A stretch of DNA of 64,000 nucleotides from Eubacterium plexicaudatum ASF492. Its GTDB lineage: Bacteria > Bacillota > Clostridia > Lachnospirales > Lachnospiraceae. Under the pieces are notes generated by a model that saw only the letters and a list, made by a program, of their open reading frames with translations, was not told where the DNA came from and made no database searches. Of this stretch, positions 37,968-48,181 are shown in pieces. Each line of letters starts with the position of its first letter. Positions within the stretch are counted from its first letter, which is position 1. The DNA lies in contig NZ_AQFT02000001.1 of the NCBI RefSeq assembly GCF_000364225.2, forward strand, positions 3,615,501 through 3,679,500, read 5' to 3'. The position numbers and the translations under genes were made by a program.

Positions 37968-38995
37968 TTAATCTACTTTCACCTCGCCGGCCAATATCCG
38001 CTTATAATCTTCATAATTTTTTCCAGCAGCGTCGGTGTATCCAGTTCATATGGACACTTCCCTTTACATTTGCCGCAGTGCAGGCAGTTCTCAATATTTT
38101 TCATCATTTCCTTCGCCTGCTCGGTTAAGTGTGATTTCGATGGAGAACGGCGTATCAGCAGCGACATCCTTGCACACGTATTTATCTCAATTCCTGCCGG
38201 GCAAGGCATACAATATCCGCATCCCCTGCAGAATTCTCCGCTTAACTGCTCCCTGTCGCCCGCAATCAGCTGTTCCCGTTCTTTTGTCAGCACCGGCGGG
38301 TGTTCAATATAGGAAATAAATTCCTCTAATTCATGCTTTCTTTGCACACCCCAGATTGGCAGTACGTTTTCATATTGTGCTAAAAATGCATATGCAGCCG
38401 CCGAATTTGTAATCAATCCTCCGGATAGCGCTTTCATCGCAACAAATCCGATCTGCGCCTGTTCGCATGCTTCCACCAGTTCCAGTTCCTGCCGCCCGCT
38501 CAAATAGCTGAACGGAAACTGCAGCGTTTCATACAGACCGGATGCAACCGCTTCCTGTGCAACTGCCAGTCTGTGATTTGTAATGCCGATATGGCGAATT
38601 TTACCCTGTGCTTTCGCTTCCATCATCGCTTCATATAATCCGCTTCCATCATCCGGCTTTGGGCAAAACGCCGGATTGTGAAACTGGTATACATCAATAT
38701 AATCCGTACGCAGATTTGTCAGAGAAGTGTTCAAATCCTTCCAAAACGTCTCTACATCCGCAGCGCCTGTTTTTGTGGCAATAAATACGCGTTCCCTCAT
38801 CCCTTCAAATGCTTCACCTAACTTTTCCTCACTGTCCGTGTACCATCTGGCAGTGTCAAAATATGTAATCCCTGCATCATACGCCATGCGCACAAGACAA
38901 ACCGCGTCTTCTTTTGAAATACGCTGAATCGGCAACGCGCCAAATCCATTTTTATTGACCGTTATACCGGTTTTGCCCAGAGTAACTTTTTGCAT
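37968..38995 (-). CDS. Aldo/keto reductase with two C-terminal 4Fe-4S motifs
   Basis: A 342-residue protein. The AKR barrel (about 1-265) shows GFGALPIQ, the catalytic Asp and Tyr in TYFDTARWYTDSEEKLG, Lys in IATKTGA and His in YQFHNPAF. The C-terminus carries CRGCGYCMPCP and CLHCGKCKGKCPYEL, two ferredoxin-type clusters. This is the Fe-S-containing AKR subgroup common in anaerobes. The open frame ends at 37979, but one A missing in the run 38017-38022 explains this; the corrected tail KNYEDYKRILAGEVKVD ends at 37968. AGGAGG precedes ATG 38995. The substrate is unknown. Confidence 0.9.
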
Positions 38996-39194
38996 CCGCT
39001 TTTCCTCCTTTTCCGCCTTTTATTGACTCCGTCTATTATAACTTCTTTTTGGCAAAATGTAAAGCTAAAATTCGTAATACCGTCCGGATACCGATATACA
39101 AATCAAGGAAATTGTGGTAAGATGCATGTGAACGGCGGCAAGATACATAAAATACCGCACATTCAAACAGAACCGGAAACAGAAAGGACAACTT

Positions 39195-39881
39195 ATGATT
39201 TATTGTATCGAAGACGACAACTCCATACGCGACCTGATGATCTACACGCTGCAATCCGCCGGATTTCAGACAAAAGGGTTTGCCGATGGCTCCGGGCTGA
39301 TGAAACTGCTGCAGGCCGAACAACCGGCGTTGATTCTGCTCGATCTGATGCTTCCCGGCGAAGACGGCATTTCCATATTAAAAAAATTAAAATCAGATAT
39401 GACAACCTCAAATATTCCTGTTATTATAGCATCTGCAAAAGGAACAGAGTACGACAAAGTCATTGGTCTGGATCTTGGCGCCGATGATTATCTGACCAAA
39501 CCTTTCGGCATGATGGAAATGCTTTCCAGAGTAAAAGCCGTGCTGCGGCGTACGTCACCAATCGGCACGGACAGCCTGATGCGGATTGGAAATCTGGAGT
39601 TGAACCCAGGCGAGCACACCGTATATATTGTCACAGAGCAATCCAAGGAACAAATTATATTAACATTAAAGGAATTCGAACTGCTTCACCTGCTTATGAA
39701 ACATCCCGGAAAGGTATTCACCCGTGACGTTTTGCTTGACAGAATCTGGGATTCCGATTATCTGGGCGGTACAAGAACGGTTGACGTACATGTAGGCACT
39801 TTGCGAATGAAACTCGGAGACTGCGGCGGATTCATTAAAACCGTACGCGGAGTCGGCTATAAAATGGAGGACAGACAATGA
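39195..39881 (+). CDS. OmpR/PhoB-family response regulator
   Basis: A 228-residue DNA-binding response regulator. The receiver domain has the acidic pair EDD at residues 5-7, the phospho-acceptor Asp in LILLDLMLPGEDG, and Lys in DYLTKPFG. The winged helix (about 130-226) includes FELLHLLMKHPGKVFTRDVL and TVDVHVGTLRMKLG. ATG 39195 follows AAAGGA. It overlaps the kinase gene by four bases (ATGA). Order and sequence are like PhoB/PhoR, but no phosphate-uptake genes are nearby, so the stimulus is open. Confidence 0.93.
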   Translation: MIYCIEDDNSIRDLMIYTLQSAGFQTKGFADGSGLMKLLQAEQPALILLDLMLPGEDGISILKKLKSDMTTSNIPVIIASAKGTEYDKVIGLDLGADDYLTKPFGMMEMLSRVKAVLRRTSPIGTDSLMRIGNLELNPGEHTVYIVTEQSKEQIILTLKEFELLHLLMKHPGKVFTRDVLLDRIWDSDYLGGTRTVDVHVGTLRMKLGDCGGFIKTVRGVGYKMEDRQ

Positions 39882-41577
39882 CTAAAAAATATTCCGTTCC
39901 ATCTGCCTGGTGGCGCTGCTTGTGTTTCTTTCTTCCCTCATACTGATTATGGGTGTACTATATGGTTATTTTTCGGATGTACAGTTTGAGCAGCTGAAAA
40001 TCCAGACCAATCTGCTGTCACACAGCGTAGCGCATGAAGGTATCCGCTATTTTGACGGGTTGAATTTCGAACCGTATCGAATTACATGGATCCTCCCGGA
40101 CGGAACCGTACGATACGACAGCCGTTCCGACACCGCTTCCATGGAAAATCACCTGGAACGTACGGAAATCCGCGAAGCGCTTGCCGACGGATATGGCGAA
40201 AGCGATCGTTATTCCGCAACGTTAATGGAACGCTCTTTCTACTGTGCAAAACGGCTGGATGATGGTTCCGTTTTACGCCTGTGTGCAACCCATGGCACTA
40301 TTTTTATCCTTCTGCTTGGTATGTCGCAGCCGATCTTTCTCGTGTTTGCCATCGCAATCATCCTTTCCGTCGTACTTGCCGCCAGGCTTTCCAATAATAT
40401 TGTAAAACCCCTGAATGAACTGGATTTGGAAAATCCTGTCAAAGCGGCTTATTACGAAGAACTGTCTCCGCTTCTGCTTCGAATCGCCAGTCAGCAAAAC
40501 CAGTTAAAGTTAAAAGAAGACCAGCTGGAGCAAAAACAGGAAGAACTGCATACCGTTATATCTAATATGAAAGAAGGCATGATTTTATTATCTTCTCATG
40601 GAACCATTCTGAGCATCAACCGTACGGCTGTCTCTCTGCTGGACTTATCCGAAACATCGTGCACCGGAAAACAGCTTTTTGCCATAAGCAGCTGCCAGCC
40701 ACTTTTACAGGCAGCAGACAGCGCTCTGCATGGAATTGCAGGAGAACAGACGATTCCATTAAAAACCGGCCGTTACCAGCTCGCTGCCGGCCCGATTTTT
40801 TCAAACAACGCTGTCTCCGGCGTAACATTGCTGTTATATGATCTGACCGAAAAAGAAAAAGCGGAGCAGATGCGGCGCGAATTTACCGCCAACGTATCAC
40901 ATGAGTTAAAGACACCGCTGCACTCCATATCCGGATATGCGGAATTATTAAAAAACAATATGGTAAAACCGGAAGATATCTGCCCGTTTGCCGATAAGAT
41001 CTACACCGAAGCACGGCGCATGGCCATACTTGTGGAAGATATTATGAACCTTTCCCATCTGGACGAAGGGGCAGCCGATATGCATTTTGAACTACAGGAT
41101 TTGTTTGCCGCCGCATCTGCCGCTGCCGACAGCCTTTCGCACGAAGCGGCCGCCGCCGGTGTAACAATCCGGCTGTCTGGCGAAACTGCTATAATTAACG
41201 CCATTCCCCAGCTGCTTTTCGGAATGATATTCAACCTTTGCGACAATGCGATCAAATATAATCACAGCGGCGGAACCGTCCTTGTTACGGTTCGTTCAAA
41301 AGAAGACTCCGTCTTACTGGTTGTGCGTGACACCGGAATCGGTATTCCTTCGGAACATCAGGAGCACATATTTGAACGTTTTTACCGTGTTGATAAAAGC
41401 CATTCCAAACAATTGGGCGGAACCGGCCTGGGTCTTTCCATCGTAAAACACGCCGCAAAAATACATCAAGCCGACATCCGGCTGCAAAGCACGCCAGGCG
41501 ACGGAACAACGATTACCGTCCTATTTCCGAAGCCGGAAATCAAAACAGATGGTATGCTTCCTGTCTCCTTTGCATAA
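39878..41577 (+). CDS. Sensor histidine kinase (PhoR-like)
   Basis: A 566-residue membrane kinase. Two membrane helices (about 10-33 and 150-170) enclose an extracellular sensor of about 110 residues. A PAS domain (about 225-310), HisKA with the phospho-acceptor His in ANVSHELKTPLHSISGY, and HATPase_c with FNLCDNAIKYN, DTGIGIP and GGTGLGLSIVKHAAK follow. The real start is ATG 39878, which overlaps the regulator's stop. One A missing in the run 39884-39889 breaks the frame after four codons, so the uncorrected frame only opens at GTG 39910. With it, the N-terminus reads MTKKIFRSICLVALL. Confidence 0.9.
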
Positions 41578-41605
41578 ACTAATGAAAAAGATGGAAAACA
41601 GATTT

Positions 41606-43576
41606 ATGGCTATCGGTTATTTAACGATTCAGGCAAGAACCGCTCATGATGCCGTCCCGTTAGGCGGTGTTCGGATTACCGTCTCCGACAACCTGGGAAA
41701 CACGCTTTACGAACTGATAACTGACGAAAACGGAGAAACACAGACCATTCCTCTGGAAACGCTCGATCGAAGCTTTTCTCAAAACGCCAATTTTACAGGC
41801 ACCCCGTTTATTGCCTATCATGTACTGGCACGCGCAAGTGGTTTCAACACCCTATCCATTTCGAAAATACCTGTATATGACGGCGAAAATGCCATTTTGC
41901 CGCTCCCACTTGTCCCAATGCAGGACCGGCAGCGCACACCGTCCCAGACAGACATTACAATCGGCAAACCCGCCGTAGCAGCGCATGAAACACGCGGACA
42001 GGAAGCGCCGGATTCTTCCGCATATGTGCTGCGTCAGGTGGTCATCCCTGACCCAATCACCGTGCATTTAGGCCCGCCGAATGCTTCCGCACGCAACGTA
42101 CGGCTGTCCTTTCCGGATTACGTCAAAAATACGGCCAGCAGTGAAATCTATCCAACATGGCCTAAAACAGCACTGACTGCCAATATTTATGCAATTATTA
42201 CATTTGCATTAAATAGAATTTATACCGAATGGTACCGGGGACGCGGATACGACTTTGACATAACAAACAGCACCGCATATGATCAGGCTTTTGTATACGG
42301 AGGCCCTGTATATGAATCAATCAGCAAGATTGTAGATGAAATCTTTAATGAATACGTACGGCGCAAAGGGCAAAACGCCCCCTATTTTACATCCTTTTGC
42401 AACGGCACTACCGTGACCTGCGACGGATTGTCCCAATGGGGAACCGTTACACTTGCCGACCGCGGACTGACACCTTTGCAGATTTTGCGCTCCTATTATC
42501 CAAAAGACATCGAAATCACAGAAACAAACGCGGTTACGGGAATATTATCATCTTATCCCGGAACCCCGCTTCAAACCGGCAGCACCGGTCTGGATGTCCA
42601 GACAATCCAGACTTATTTAAACAGAATAAGGCGCAATTATCCGGCCATTCCTGCGATTACGGATCCGACCGGCGATTTTCAAAACAGCACCAAAGCTGCC
42701 GTTACAAAATTTCAGCGTATTTTCAACCTTACGCCGGATGGGATTGTCGGAAAAGGCACCTGGTATAAAATTTCCGGCATCTATACCGCCGTCGCCCGAC
42801 TGGCGGAGCTGGACAGCGAAGGCAACCAGCTCGGTATCGGCACCGTGCCGCCATCTTCCGTACTGCGCCAGGGTTCTTCCGGTCAGGATGTGATTACGCT
42901 GCAGTATTTATTAAATATCATTGCACAATACTATCCGGATATCCCGGCCCCCGATCAGGACGGTATTTTCGGCAGCGGAACAAAACGGTCTGTCATCGCT
43001 TTCCAGCGGAACATGCAGCTTGACCCGGATGGGATTGTCGGAAAAAACACATGGGAATCTCTCTATCGCACATACCAAGGCATCCTCAATCATATACCGG
43101 ACACTACTCCTGACTCCGATACGATACGCTATGTTGTAAAGCCAGGAGACAGCCTGTGGCTCATTGCACAAAAATATCATACGACCGTAGCCGCCATCAA
43201 GCAACTGAACGGACTTTCCGGTGATATGCTGTCCGTCGGACAGGTGTTAAAAATACCGGCATCACAGACACCTGCGATTCAGTACACCGTGAAACCCGGC
43301 GATTCTCTCTGGCTCATTGCGCAAAAATATAACACGACCGTAGCCGCCATCAAGCAGCTGAACGGACTTTCCGGCAATATGCTCACGGTCGGACAGATTT
43401 TAAACATACCTTCTTCCACATCCGCCTCTTATATAGAATACACCGTGAAACCCGGCGACTCCCTCTGGCTCATTGCACAAACATACAATACAACGGTAAA
43501 CGCAGTGAAAAACGCAAACGGACTGACCGGTGATCTGATCAATGTCGGGCAGGTATTAAAAATACCACTTTCTTAA
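41606..43576 (+). CDS. SpoIID-like protein with two peptidoglycan-binding and three LysM domains
   Basis: About 656 residues. The first 110 residues form a beta-rich domain (IGYLTIQARTAHDAVPLGGV). A SpoIID/LytB-like region follows (about 190-320; GLSQWGTVTLADRG and ILRSYYP). Then come two PG_binding_1 domains (GSTGLDVQTIQTYLNRI; GSSGQDVITLQYLLNII) and three near-identical LysM repeats (KPGDSLWLIAQKY). These bind and probably modify peptidoglycan. No signal peptide is visible, as in SleC-type spore cortex-lytic proteins. ATG 41606 is preferred; ATGs at 41582 and 41591 are also in frame. It lies just after the kinase gene and ends at a strong terminator. Confidence 0.82.
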   Translation: MAIGYLTIQARTAHDAVPLGGVRITVSDNLGNTLYELITDENGETQTIPLETLDRSFSQNANFTGTPFIAYHVLARASGFNTLSISKIPVYDGENAILPLPLVPMQDRQRTPSQTDITIGKPAVAAHETRGQEAPDSSAYVLRQVVIPDPITVHLGPPNASARNVRLSFPDYVKNTASSEIYPTWPKTALTANIYAIITFALNRIYTEWYRGRGYDFDITNSTAYDQAFVYGGPVYESISKIVDEIFNEYVRRKGQNAPYFTSFCNGTTVTCDGLSQWGTVTLADRGLTPLQILRSYYPKDIEITETNAVTGILSSYPGTPLQTGSTGLDVQTIQTYLNRIRRNYPAIPAITDPTGDFQNSTKAAVTKFQRIFNLTPDGIVGKGTWYKISGIYTAVARLAELDSEGNQLGIGTVPPSSVLRQGSSGQDVITLQYLLNIIAQYYPDIPAPDQDGIFGSGTKRSVIAFQRNMQLDPDGIVGKNTWESLYRTYQGILNHIPDTTPDSDTIRYVVKPGDSLWLIAQKYHTTVAAIKQLNGLSGDMLSVGQVLKIPASQTPAIQYTVKPGDSLWLIAQKYNTTVAAIKQLNGLSGNMLTVGQILNIPSSTSASYIEYTVKPGDSLWLIAQTYNTTVNAVKNANGLTGDLINVGQVLKIPLS

Positions 43577-43581
43577 GTACC

Positions 43582-43614
43582 AGGTCTTTGCACCCCGCTG
43601 CAAAGACCTTTTCA
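43582..43614 (+). terminator. Terminator of the SpoIID/LysM gene
   Basis: Perfect 11-bp stem AGGTCTTTGCA/TGCAAAGACCT with a six-base loop and TTTT. Confidence 0.88.
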
Positions 43615-43628
43615 AAAATATACTCCGT

Positions 43629-44441
43629 TCAAATCAGCCCCAATGTATGGAGCGCATGCGCAATTCCATCCTCGTCGATTCCTTTTGTGATTAAATCGGC
43701 CCTGCTTTTCAGCCCTTCCACAGCATTGCCCATCGCCACTCCAACTGCTGCATATTCAATCATATCAAAATCATTCGGTCCGTCTCCAAATGCTATTGTA
43801 TCTTCCTTGGCAATTCCTGCATATGCAATGTATTTGCTCATTCCATGCGCCTTATTAATTCCCCTGCACGTAATTTCTCCGGAATCGCTGCGAGCCGTCT
43901 CAAAACTGGATTCCGTCACATCACAAATCGCAGATAACCGCTCTCTGATCACCGGTACCGGTATGTTTGACTCGTAATATACAATCTTTTCAATATCCGC
44001 ATACTGCTCCATATGATCTGTCAGTTCCACGCGCTGCCAGATCTGGTCAATCATTTCCTCATCTCCCAGTTTCCTGAATCTGGCAATCTGACGCTCCTTA
44101 TTTTTTGCCGAAGTAATCATGCGGTCGCCTGCCTGCGCCGAATAACAGGCATCTGCCTCGTCTAACAGCTGCGTAATCTCATGAATATCGCTTCCCTCCA
44201 TATAATGTCGGTAAATCACGTTGCCGCCGCACTCCACATAAGCGCCTGTCGCGGCTACAATTCCATCAAACCCAAGATCCAGCAGCCACGGATAGATCTG
44301 CATTCTGGAACGCCCGCTGCAGACCACAATCTGATGCCCGTTCTTATGTACCTTTTTCAATGCCAATGCTGCGGACTCCGGCATTTTCCCCTGAAAATTT
44401 ACCAAAGTTCCATCTACGTCAAAAAACAAAGCCTTACCCAT
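43629..44441 (-). CDS. Cof-type HAD phosphatase
   Basis: A 270-residue HAD hydrolase of the Cof/YbiV (subclass IIB) group. Motif I is ALFFDVDGTLVNFQG, motif II VVCSGRSRMQ, and motif IV AFGDGPNDFDMIEYA. The large cap (about 80-185) sits between motifs II and III. The start ATG 44441 follows GAGGG by six bases; the frame extending to 44516 has no such site. Members dephosphorylate sugar phosphates, FMN or PLP; the substrate is not known here. It is convergent with the SpoIID/LysM gene. Confidence 0.88.
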   Translation of the reverse strand: MGKALFFDVDGTLVNFQGKMPESAALALKKVHKNGHQIVVCSGRSRMQIYPWLLDLGFDGIVAATGAYVECGGNVIYRHYMEGSDIHEITQLLDEADACYSAQAGDRMITSAKNKERQIARFRKLGDEEMIDQIWQRVELTDHMEQYADIEKIVYYESNIPVPVIRERLSAICDVTESSFETARSDSGEITCRGINKAHGMSKYIAYAGIAKEDTIAFGDGPNDFDMIEYAAVGVAMGNAVEGLKSRADLITKGIDEDGIAHALHTLGLI

Positions 44442-44601
44442 ATTTTCCCTCATTTCATTCCATTTTAACATGCAAAGCTGCCGCATTCGGGAATCTTTTT
44501 CGTTCGATCCATCCAAATGCGGCAGACTGTGATTTCTATTTTTGTTCTCTCACTGCACAGATTCTAACAGTAACCTGTTTTTCTTAACATCTTCTGCGAT
44601 T

Positions 44602-44858
44602 TTACAGATTTTCCTGGAAAAACTTTTCCATTTCCGCTGCTGCAGCTTCTTCGTCATCACCTTCTACGGAAACTGTAATTTCCGTACCTTTTTTAATACC
44701 CATGCTCATAATTGCCATCAGCTTTGTAGCTTCCGCATTTTTTCCACCTGCGCTGATTGTAATCTTAGAAGCATATTTTTTGCTTCTTTTACAAGTATAC
44801 CGGCCGGTCTTGCATGTACACCCTGTTCATCTGTAATGACGTAGTTAAATGATTTCAT
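44602..44858 (-). CDS. ptsH: Phosphocarrier protein HPr
   Basis: Phosphocarrier of the sugar phosphotransferase system, 85 residues when one missing A in the run 44776-44781 is restored; otherwise translation stops after 44 codons. The phospho-acceptor motif GVHARPAG places His at position 15. At the position of the regulatory Ser46 (aligned to GKxxxxxKSIMGVMSLG of Bacillus) the sequence is ATKLMAIMSMG, giving Lys46. AGGAGG precedes ATG 44858 by nine bases. It stands alone, and no enzyme I gene is in the window. Confidence 0.9.
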
Positions 44859-45205
44859 AAAGTTTGTCCTCCTTGTTTTTTAACATAAAAATAACTGCAT
44901 CATACTCACTTAAAATCACCGAATGATTGACTGTTCTACTTGAGTACAATCCAGTTTTGCCTACTTAAAGTTACAACCTGGCATGTGCTTTCCATTTACT
45001 ATAATAAATTTTACTATAAATTTTAAATACTGTCCATCCCCAAATTTTCATTTTGTAACAAATATCCAAATATATATTGGCTTTTTATCTATAATCAACA
45101 ATTTTTATTCCGCTTCCGGCAAAAAAAATATTGTACATTCTAAAAAAAAGGTTATAATGAAGAGGAACATAAAATCTGGCTGCATATTATCAGGAGGTGT
45201 CCCAT
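44859..45205. other. Divergent intergenic region ptsH/feoA with feoA promoter
   Basis: About 350 bases without a gene, AT-rich. The only clear signal is the feoA promoter at 45131-45158. No typical Fur box (GATAATGATTATC-like) or riboswitch was recognised. Confidence 0.55.
45131..45158 (+). promoter_or_regulatory. Putative feoAB promoter
   Basis: TTGTAC and TATAAT separated by 16 bases. The spacer contains an eight-A run, so a missing A could hide a 17-base spacer. Confidence 0.5.
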
Positions 45206-45430
45206 ATGCTTTTAAAAGATATCCGGACCGGACAAAGCTGCATTGTTGAACAAATAAACCTGCCCTTCCAAATGGAGCGACGACTGGAATCGCTTGGAAT
45301 GACAAAGGAATCCGTCATATCTGTGTTAAACCGCAAAGGCAAAGGGATTATGATTATCAAACTGCGCGGTACCCGGTTTGCACTCGGTTATAATATGACA
45401 AAAAATATTACGGTACGCGAAGCGAGGTGA
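45206..45430 (+). CDS. feoA: Ferrous iron transport protein A
   Basis: A 74-residue SH3-like protein that interacts with FeoB. It shows the FeoA pattern: LLKDIRTGQSCIVEQI, ERRLESLGMTKESVI, and a final strand RFALGYNMTKNITV. ATG 45206 follows AGGAGGTG by seven bases, and the GTG at 45197 lies inside that site. Its stop overlaps or nearly touches the feoB start, and both are expressed from the promoter at 45131. Confidence 0.9.
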   Translation: MLLKDIRTGQSCIVEQINLPFQMERRLESLGMTKESVISVLNRKGKGIMIIKLRGTRFALGYNMTKNITVREAR

Positions 45431-45435
45431 ATATC

Positions 45436-47479
45436 TTGAAGGAAAATTTAACAATTGGATTTATCGGCAATCCCAACTGCGGCAAAACAACGCTGTTCAA
45501 TGCTTATACCGGCGCCAATTTAAAAGTTGCGAACTGGCCCGGCGTTACGGTAGAAAAGGTGGAAAGCGCAATCCGCGACCACGATCTGAATATCCGGCTC
45601 GTAGATCTGCCCGGCACCTACAGTCTGACTTCTTATACAATGGAAGAAACAGTATCCAGACAGTTTATCCTCAGTGATGAAGTCGATATGATTATCAATG
45701 TGGCAGACGCTTCCACACTGGAACGAAATCTGTATCTGACGCTGCAGATACTGGAGCTTGGCAAACCGGTCGTCCTGGCATTGAATATGATGGATATCGT
45801 CGAAAAACGCGGTATGGAGATCGATCTGCATCGTCTGCCGGAAATGCTTGGCATCCCGGTAATACCGGTATCTGCCAGAAAGCGTACCGGACTGGATTCC
45901 CTGCTGCACGCTGCCGCTCACCATAAAGGACAGGCAGATCCGGACAGCCTGATTCACCATCATAAAAACGCCGCGCATCATGCGCACAATCACCATACGG
46001 AATTTGCCATGGTCTATTCGGACCGGATCGAAGATCATATTGACCGGATCATTTTGGCTCTGCAAAAAAAATATCCGGATATGGTCAACTACCGCTGGCA
46101 TGCCATCAAATTACTGGAACACGATCCTGAAGTGAGCGAAAAATACCCTGTTGATCTGCCGGATATAGCGGAACACAACTATGAATCTCAGATTATCAAT
46201 GAAAAATATGATTTTATCGAAGAAATTATTGATGAAGTACTCCTGCATAAAAAAAGACAGGATCAGTTTACGGAACGGGTAGATCAGGCTCTGACGCACC
46301 GCATATTCGGCATCCCGATCTTCCTTGGCATTATGGCGGTTGTATTTTCCTGACCTTTGCGGTCGGTGACTACATAAAAGGATATTTTGAAACGGCAATC
46401 GACTGGCTTTCCACCATAACGATACAGGGTCTTGAAATGATGCACACGCATCCGATCGTACAATCTCTGGTAGTAGAAGGCATCATCGGCGGTGTCGGCA
46501 CGATCATTACGTTCCTGCCAAATATATTTATCCTGTTTCTGGCCCTCGCCTTTTTAGAGGACAGCGGCTATATGGCCCGTGTTGCCTATGTAATGGAAGG
46601 ACTGATGAGCCGGCTTGGATTGTCCGGCAAGGCTTTTATTCCTATGCTGCTTGGGTTCGGCTGTACGGTTCCGGCTATTATGGCATCCCGTGCGCTGGAG
46701 AGTAAACGCGACCGTTACAAAGTCATGCTGGTTACTCCTTTTATGAGCTGCAATGCCCGCCTGACCATTTATATTCTGTTCGCAGAAATGTTTTTGGAAA
46801 CCATGCAATGCTCGCAGCCTATTCCATGTATCTGATCGGCATCGCAGTCGCAATCTTCGTTTCCATGATTCTGCATCTGCTCGACCGTGAAAAAAGCGCC
46901 AACTATCTGCTGATTGAACTGCCGGAATACAAACTGCCGGATGCACGTACCGTCGGTATTTATGTATGGGATAAAGTAAAAGATTATCTGGGAAAAGCAG
47001 GAACAACCATCTTTGTGGCAACGCTGCTCATCTGGGTTTTATTAAACTTTGGTCCGCATGGATATGCTCCGGATATGTCCGAAGGCTTCGGAGCCATCAT
47101 CGGAAAACTGCTTGTACCTGTCTTTGCACCGATTGGTCTTGGATTTTGGCAGATTGCAGTCGCCCTGATCGCAGGCATATCCGCAAAAGAAGTTGTCGTA
47201 TCCAGCTGCGCCGTTTTGTTTGGAATTGTAAACGCCAACTCCGCCTCCGGAATGGCCGCCTTTTCGCAGGTGCTGCACAGTATCGGATTTGATCCGCTGA
47301 ATGCCTACTGTCTGATGGTATTTTGTCTGCTTTATGTCCCATGTGCGGCAACACTTGCGACGATACGAAAAGAGTCCGACAGTTGGAGCTGGACGGCATT
47401 TGTGACCTTATTCCAGCTTGCAACCGCATGGGCAGTAACGTTTCTTGTGTATCGGATCGGTTTGTTTTTCTTCACATAA
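45436..47479 (+). CDS. feoB: Ferrous iron transporter FeoB
   Basis: A 681-residue inner-membrane Fe2+ transporter with an N-terminal G domain: GFIGNPNCGKTTLFN (G1), VDLPGTYSL (G3), LALNMMDI (G4). The membrane part contains two gate-type repeats (LEDSGYMARVAYVMEG; FMSCNARLTIYILFAE). The frame breaks at 46345-46348 and 46791-46795; one added T in each restores VVFFLTFAVGD and EMFFGNHAMLAAY. A His-rich insertion (HHHKNAAHHAHNHH, about residue 172) lies between the G domain and the membrane part. The start is TTG 45436 behind GCGAGGTG, or GTG 45427. It follows feoA directly. Confidence 0.93.
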
Positions 47480-47482
47480 ATC

Positions 47483-47507
47483 CGGAGGGACAGATTCTGT
47501 CCCTCCG
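47483..47507 (+). terminator. Hairpin downstream of feoB
   Basis: Stem CGGAGGGACA/TGTCCCTCCG with a five-base loop four bases after the stop. No T-run follows, so it may act as a mRNA-stabilising hairpin. Confidence 0.55.
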
Positions 47508-47527
47508 CATTGTATGTCCGCATATTT

Positions 47528-48181
47528 TCAAAACTGCCTTCTTTTCATAGCCGACATTGATACCAGAATGGATATTCCAAACATGACCACGATTAGCACA
47601 ACGCAGCCAATAACCATTTCCTTTACGCCAGCATATGAAAACAAATCCGTGATCGAAGATATGTCAACCTCAAATTCCTTTAAACTCTGCAGCACAACAT
47701 ACGCTGCAACGCCTATGCATATAAATACCGTCGCAAGTACCAGCCTGCCCTTCTCCGCACCGAATCTGATCTGAAACGGCAACGTAGCAGATAACAGAAC
47801 GGACGATGTCAGCAAATAGCCCAAACCTGCCGAAAACCATTCCCGCGGTTCATAAGAGGCCCTGCCTGCCACCATTATAAATGCCGCAAGCAGACTTCCG
47901 GTTATCAACACCGCCGCCATAGACAGCCATCCCAATACATATTTTTCCAATACATAAGTCTTACGGCTAATCGGAAAGGTAAAGATAAAACCCATTCCGT
48001 TATCCTGATCATCAAAGTTCACGGTACTGATGACCAGCATGGAAAATATAATTGCGGCATACGTCATGCCAAACTGTATATTTCCCGCCAGTATCGAATA
48101 ACAGGCGATAATCGCTATGATTATAACAAATGTTTTCTGGCTCCTTATCAGCTTCCAGTCTTTCAACAAAAGTCCTTTCAT
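47528..48181 (-). CDS. ABC-2 type transporter permease
   Basis: A 217-residue membrane protein with about six helices, matching the ABC-2 permease group that partners with single-ATPase exporters in Firmicutes. The typical start [17 protein letters not shown], the DDQDNGMGFIFTFPISRKTYV segment (in two parts) and the YVLGWLSM helix are present. Its ATG overlaps the ATPase stop as ATGA (48178-48181). It is the third gene of the GntR-ATPase-permease operon, a layout like the ytr or bcrA-type modules for export or for bacitracin and cell-wall antibiotic response. The substrate is unknown. Confidence 0.85.
   Translation of the reverse strand: MKGLLLKDWKLIRSQKTFVIIIAIIACYSILAGNIQFGMTYAAIIFSMLVISTVNFDDQDNGMGFIFTFPISRKTYVLEKYVLGWLSMAAVLITGSLLAAFIMVAGRASYEPREWFSAGLGYLLTSSVLLSATLPFQIRFGAEKGRLVLATVFICIGVAAYVVLQSLKEFEVDISSITDLFSYAGVKEMVIGCVVLIVVMFGISILVSMSAMKRRQF

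Noticed and set aside
45427..47479. feoB read as a decayed gene in three pieces
   Set aside because: Both breaks are one missing T in a T run, and the next frame continues canonical FeoB without loss of residues.
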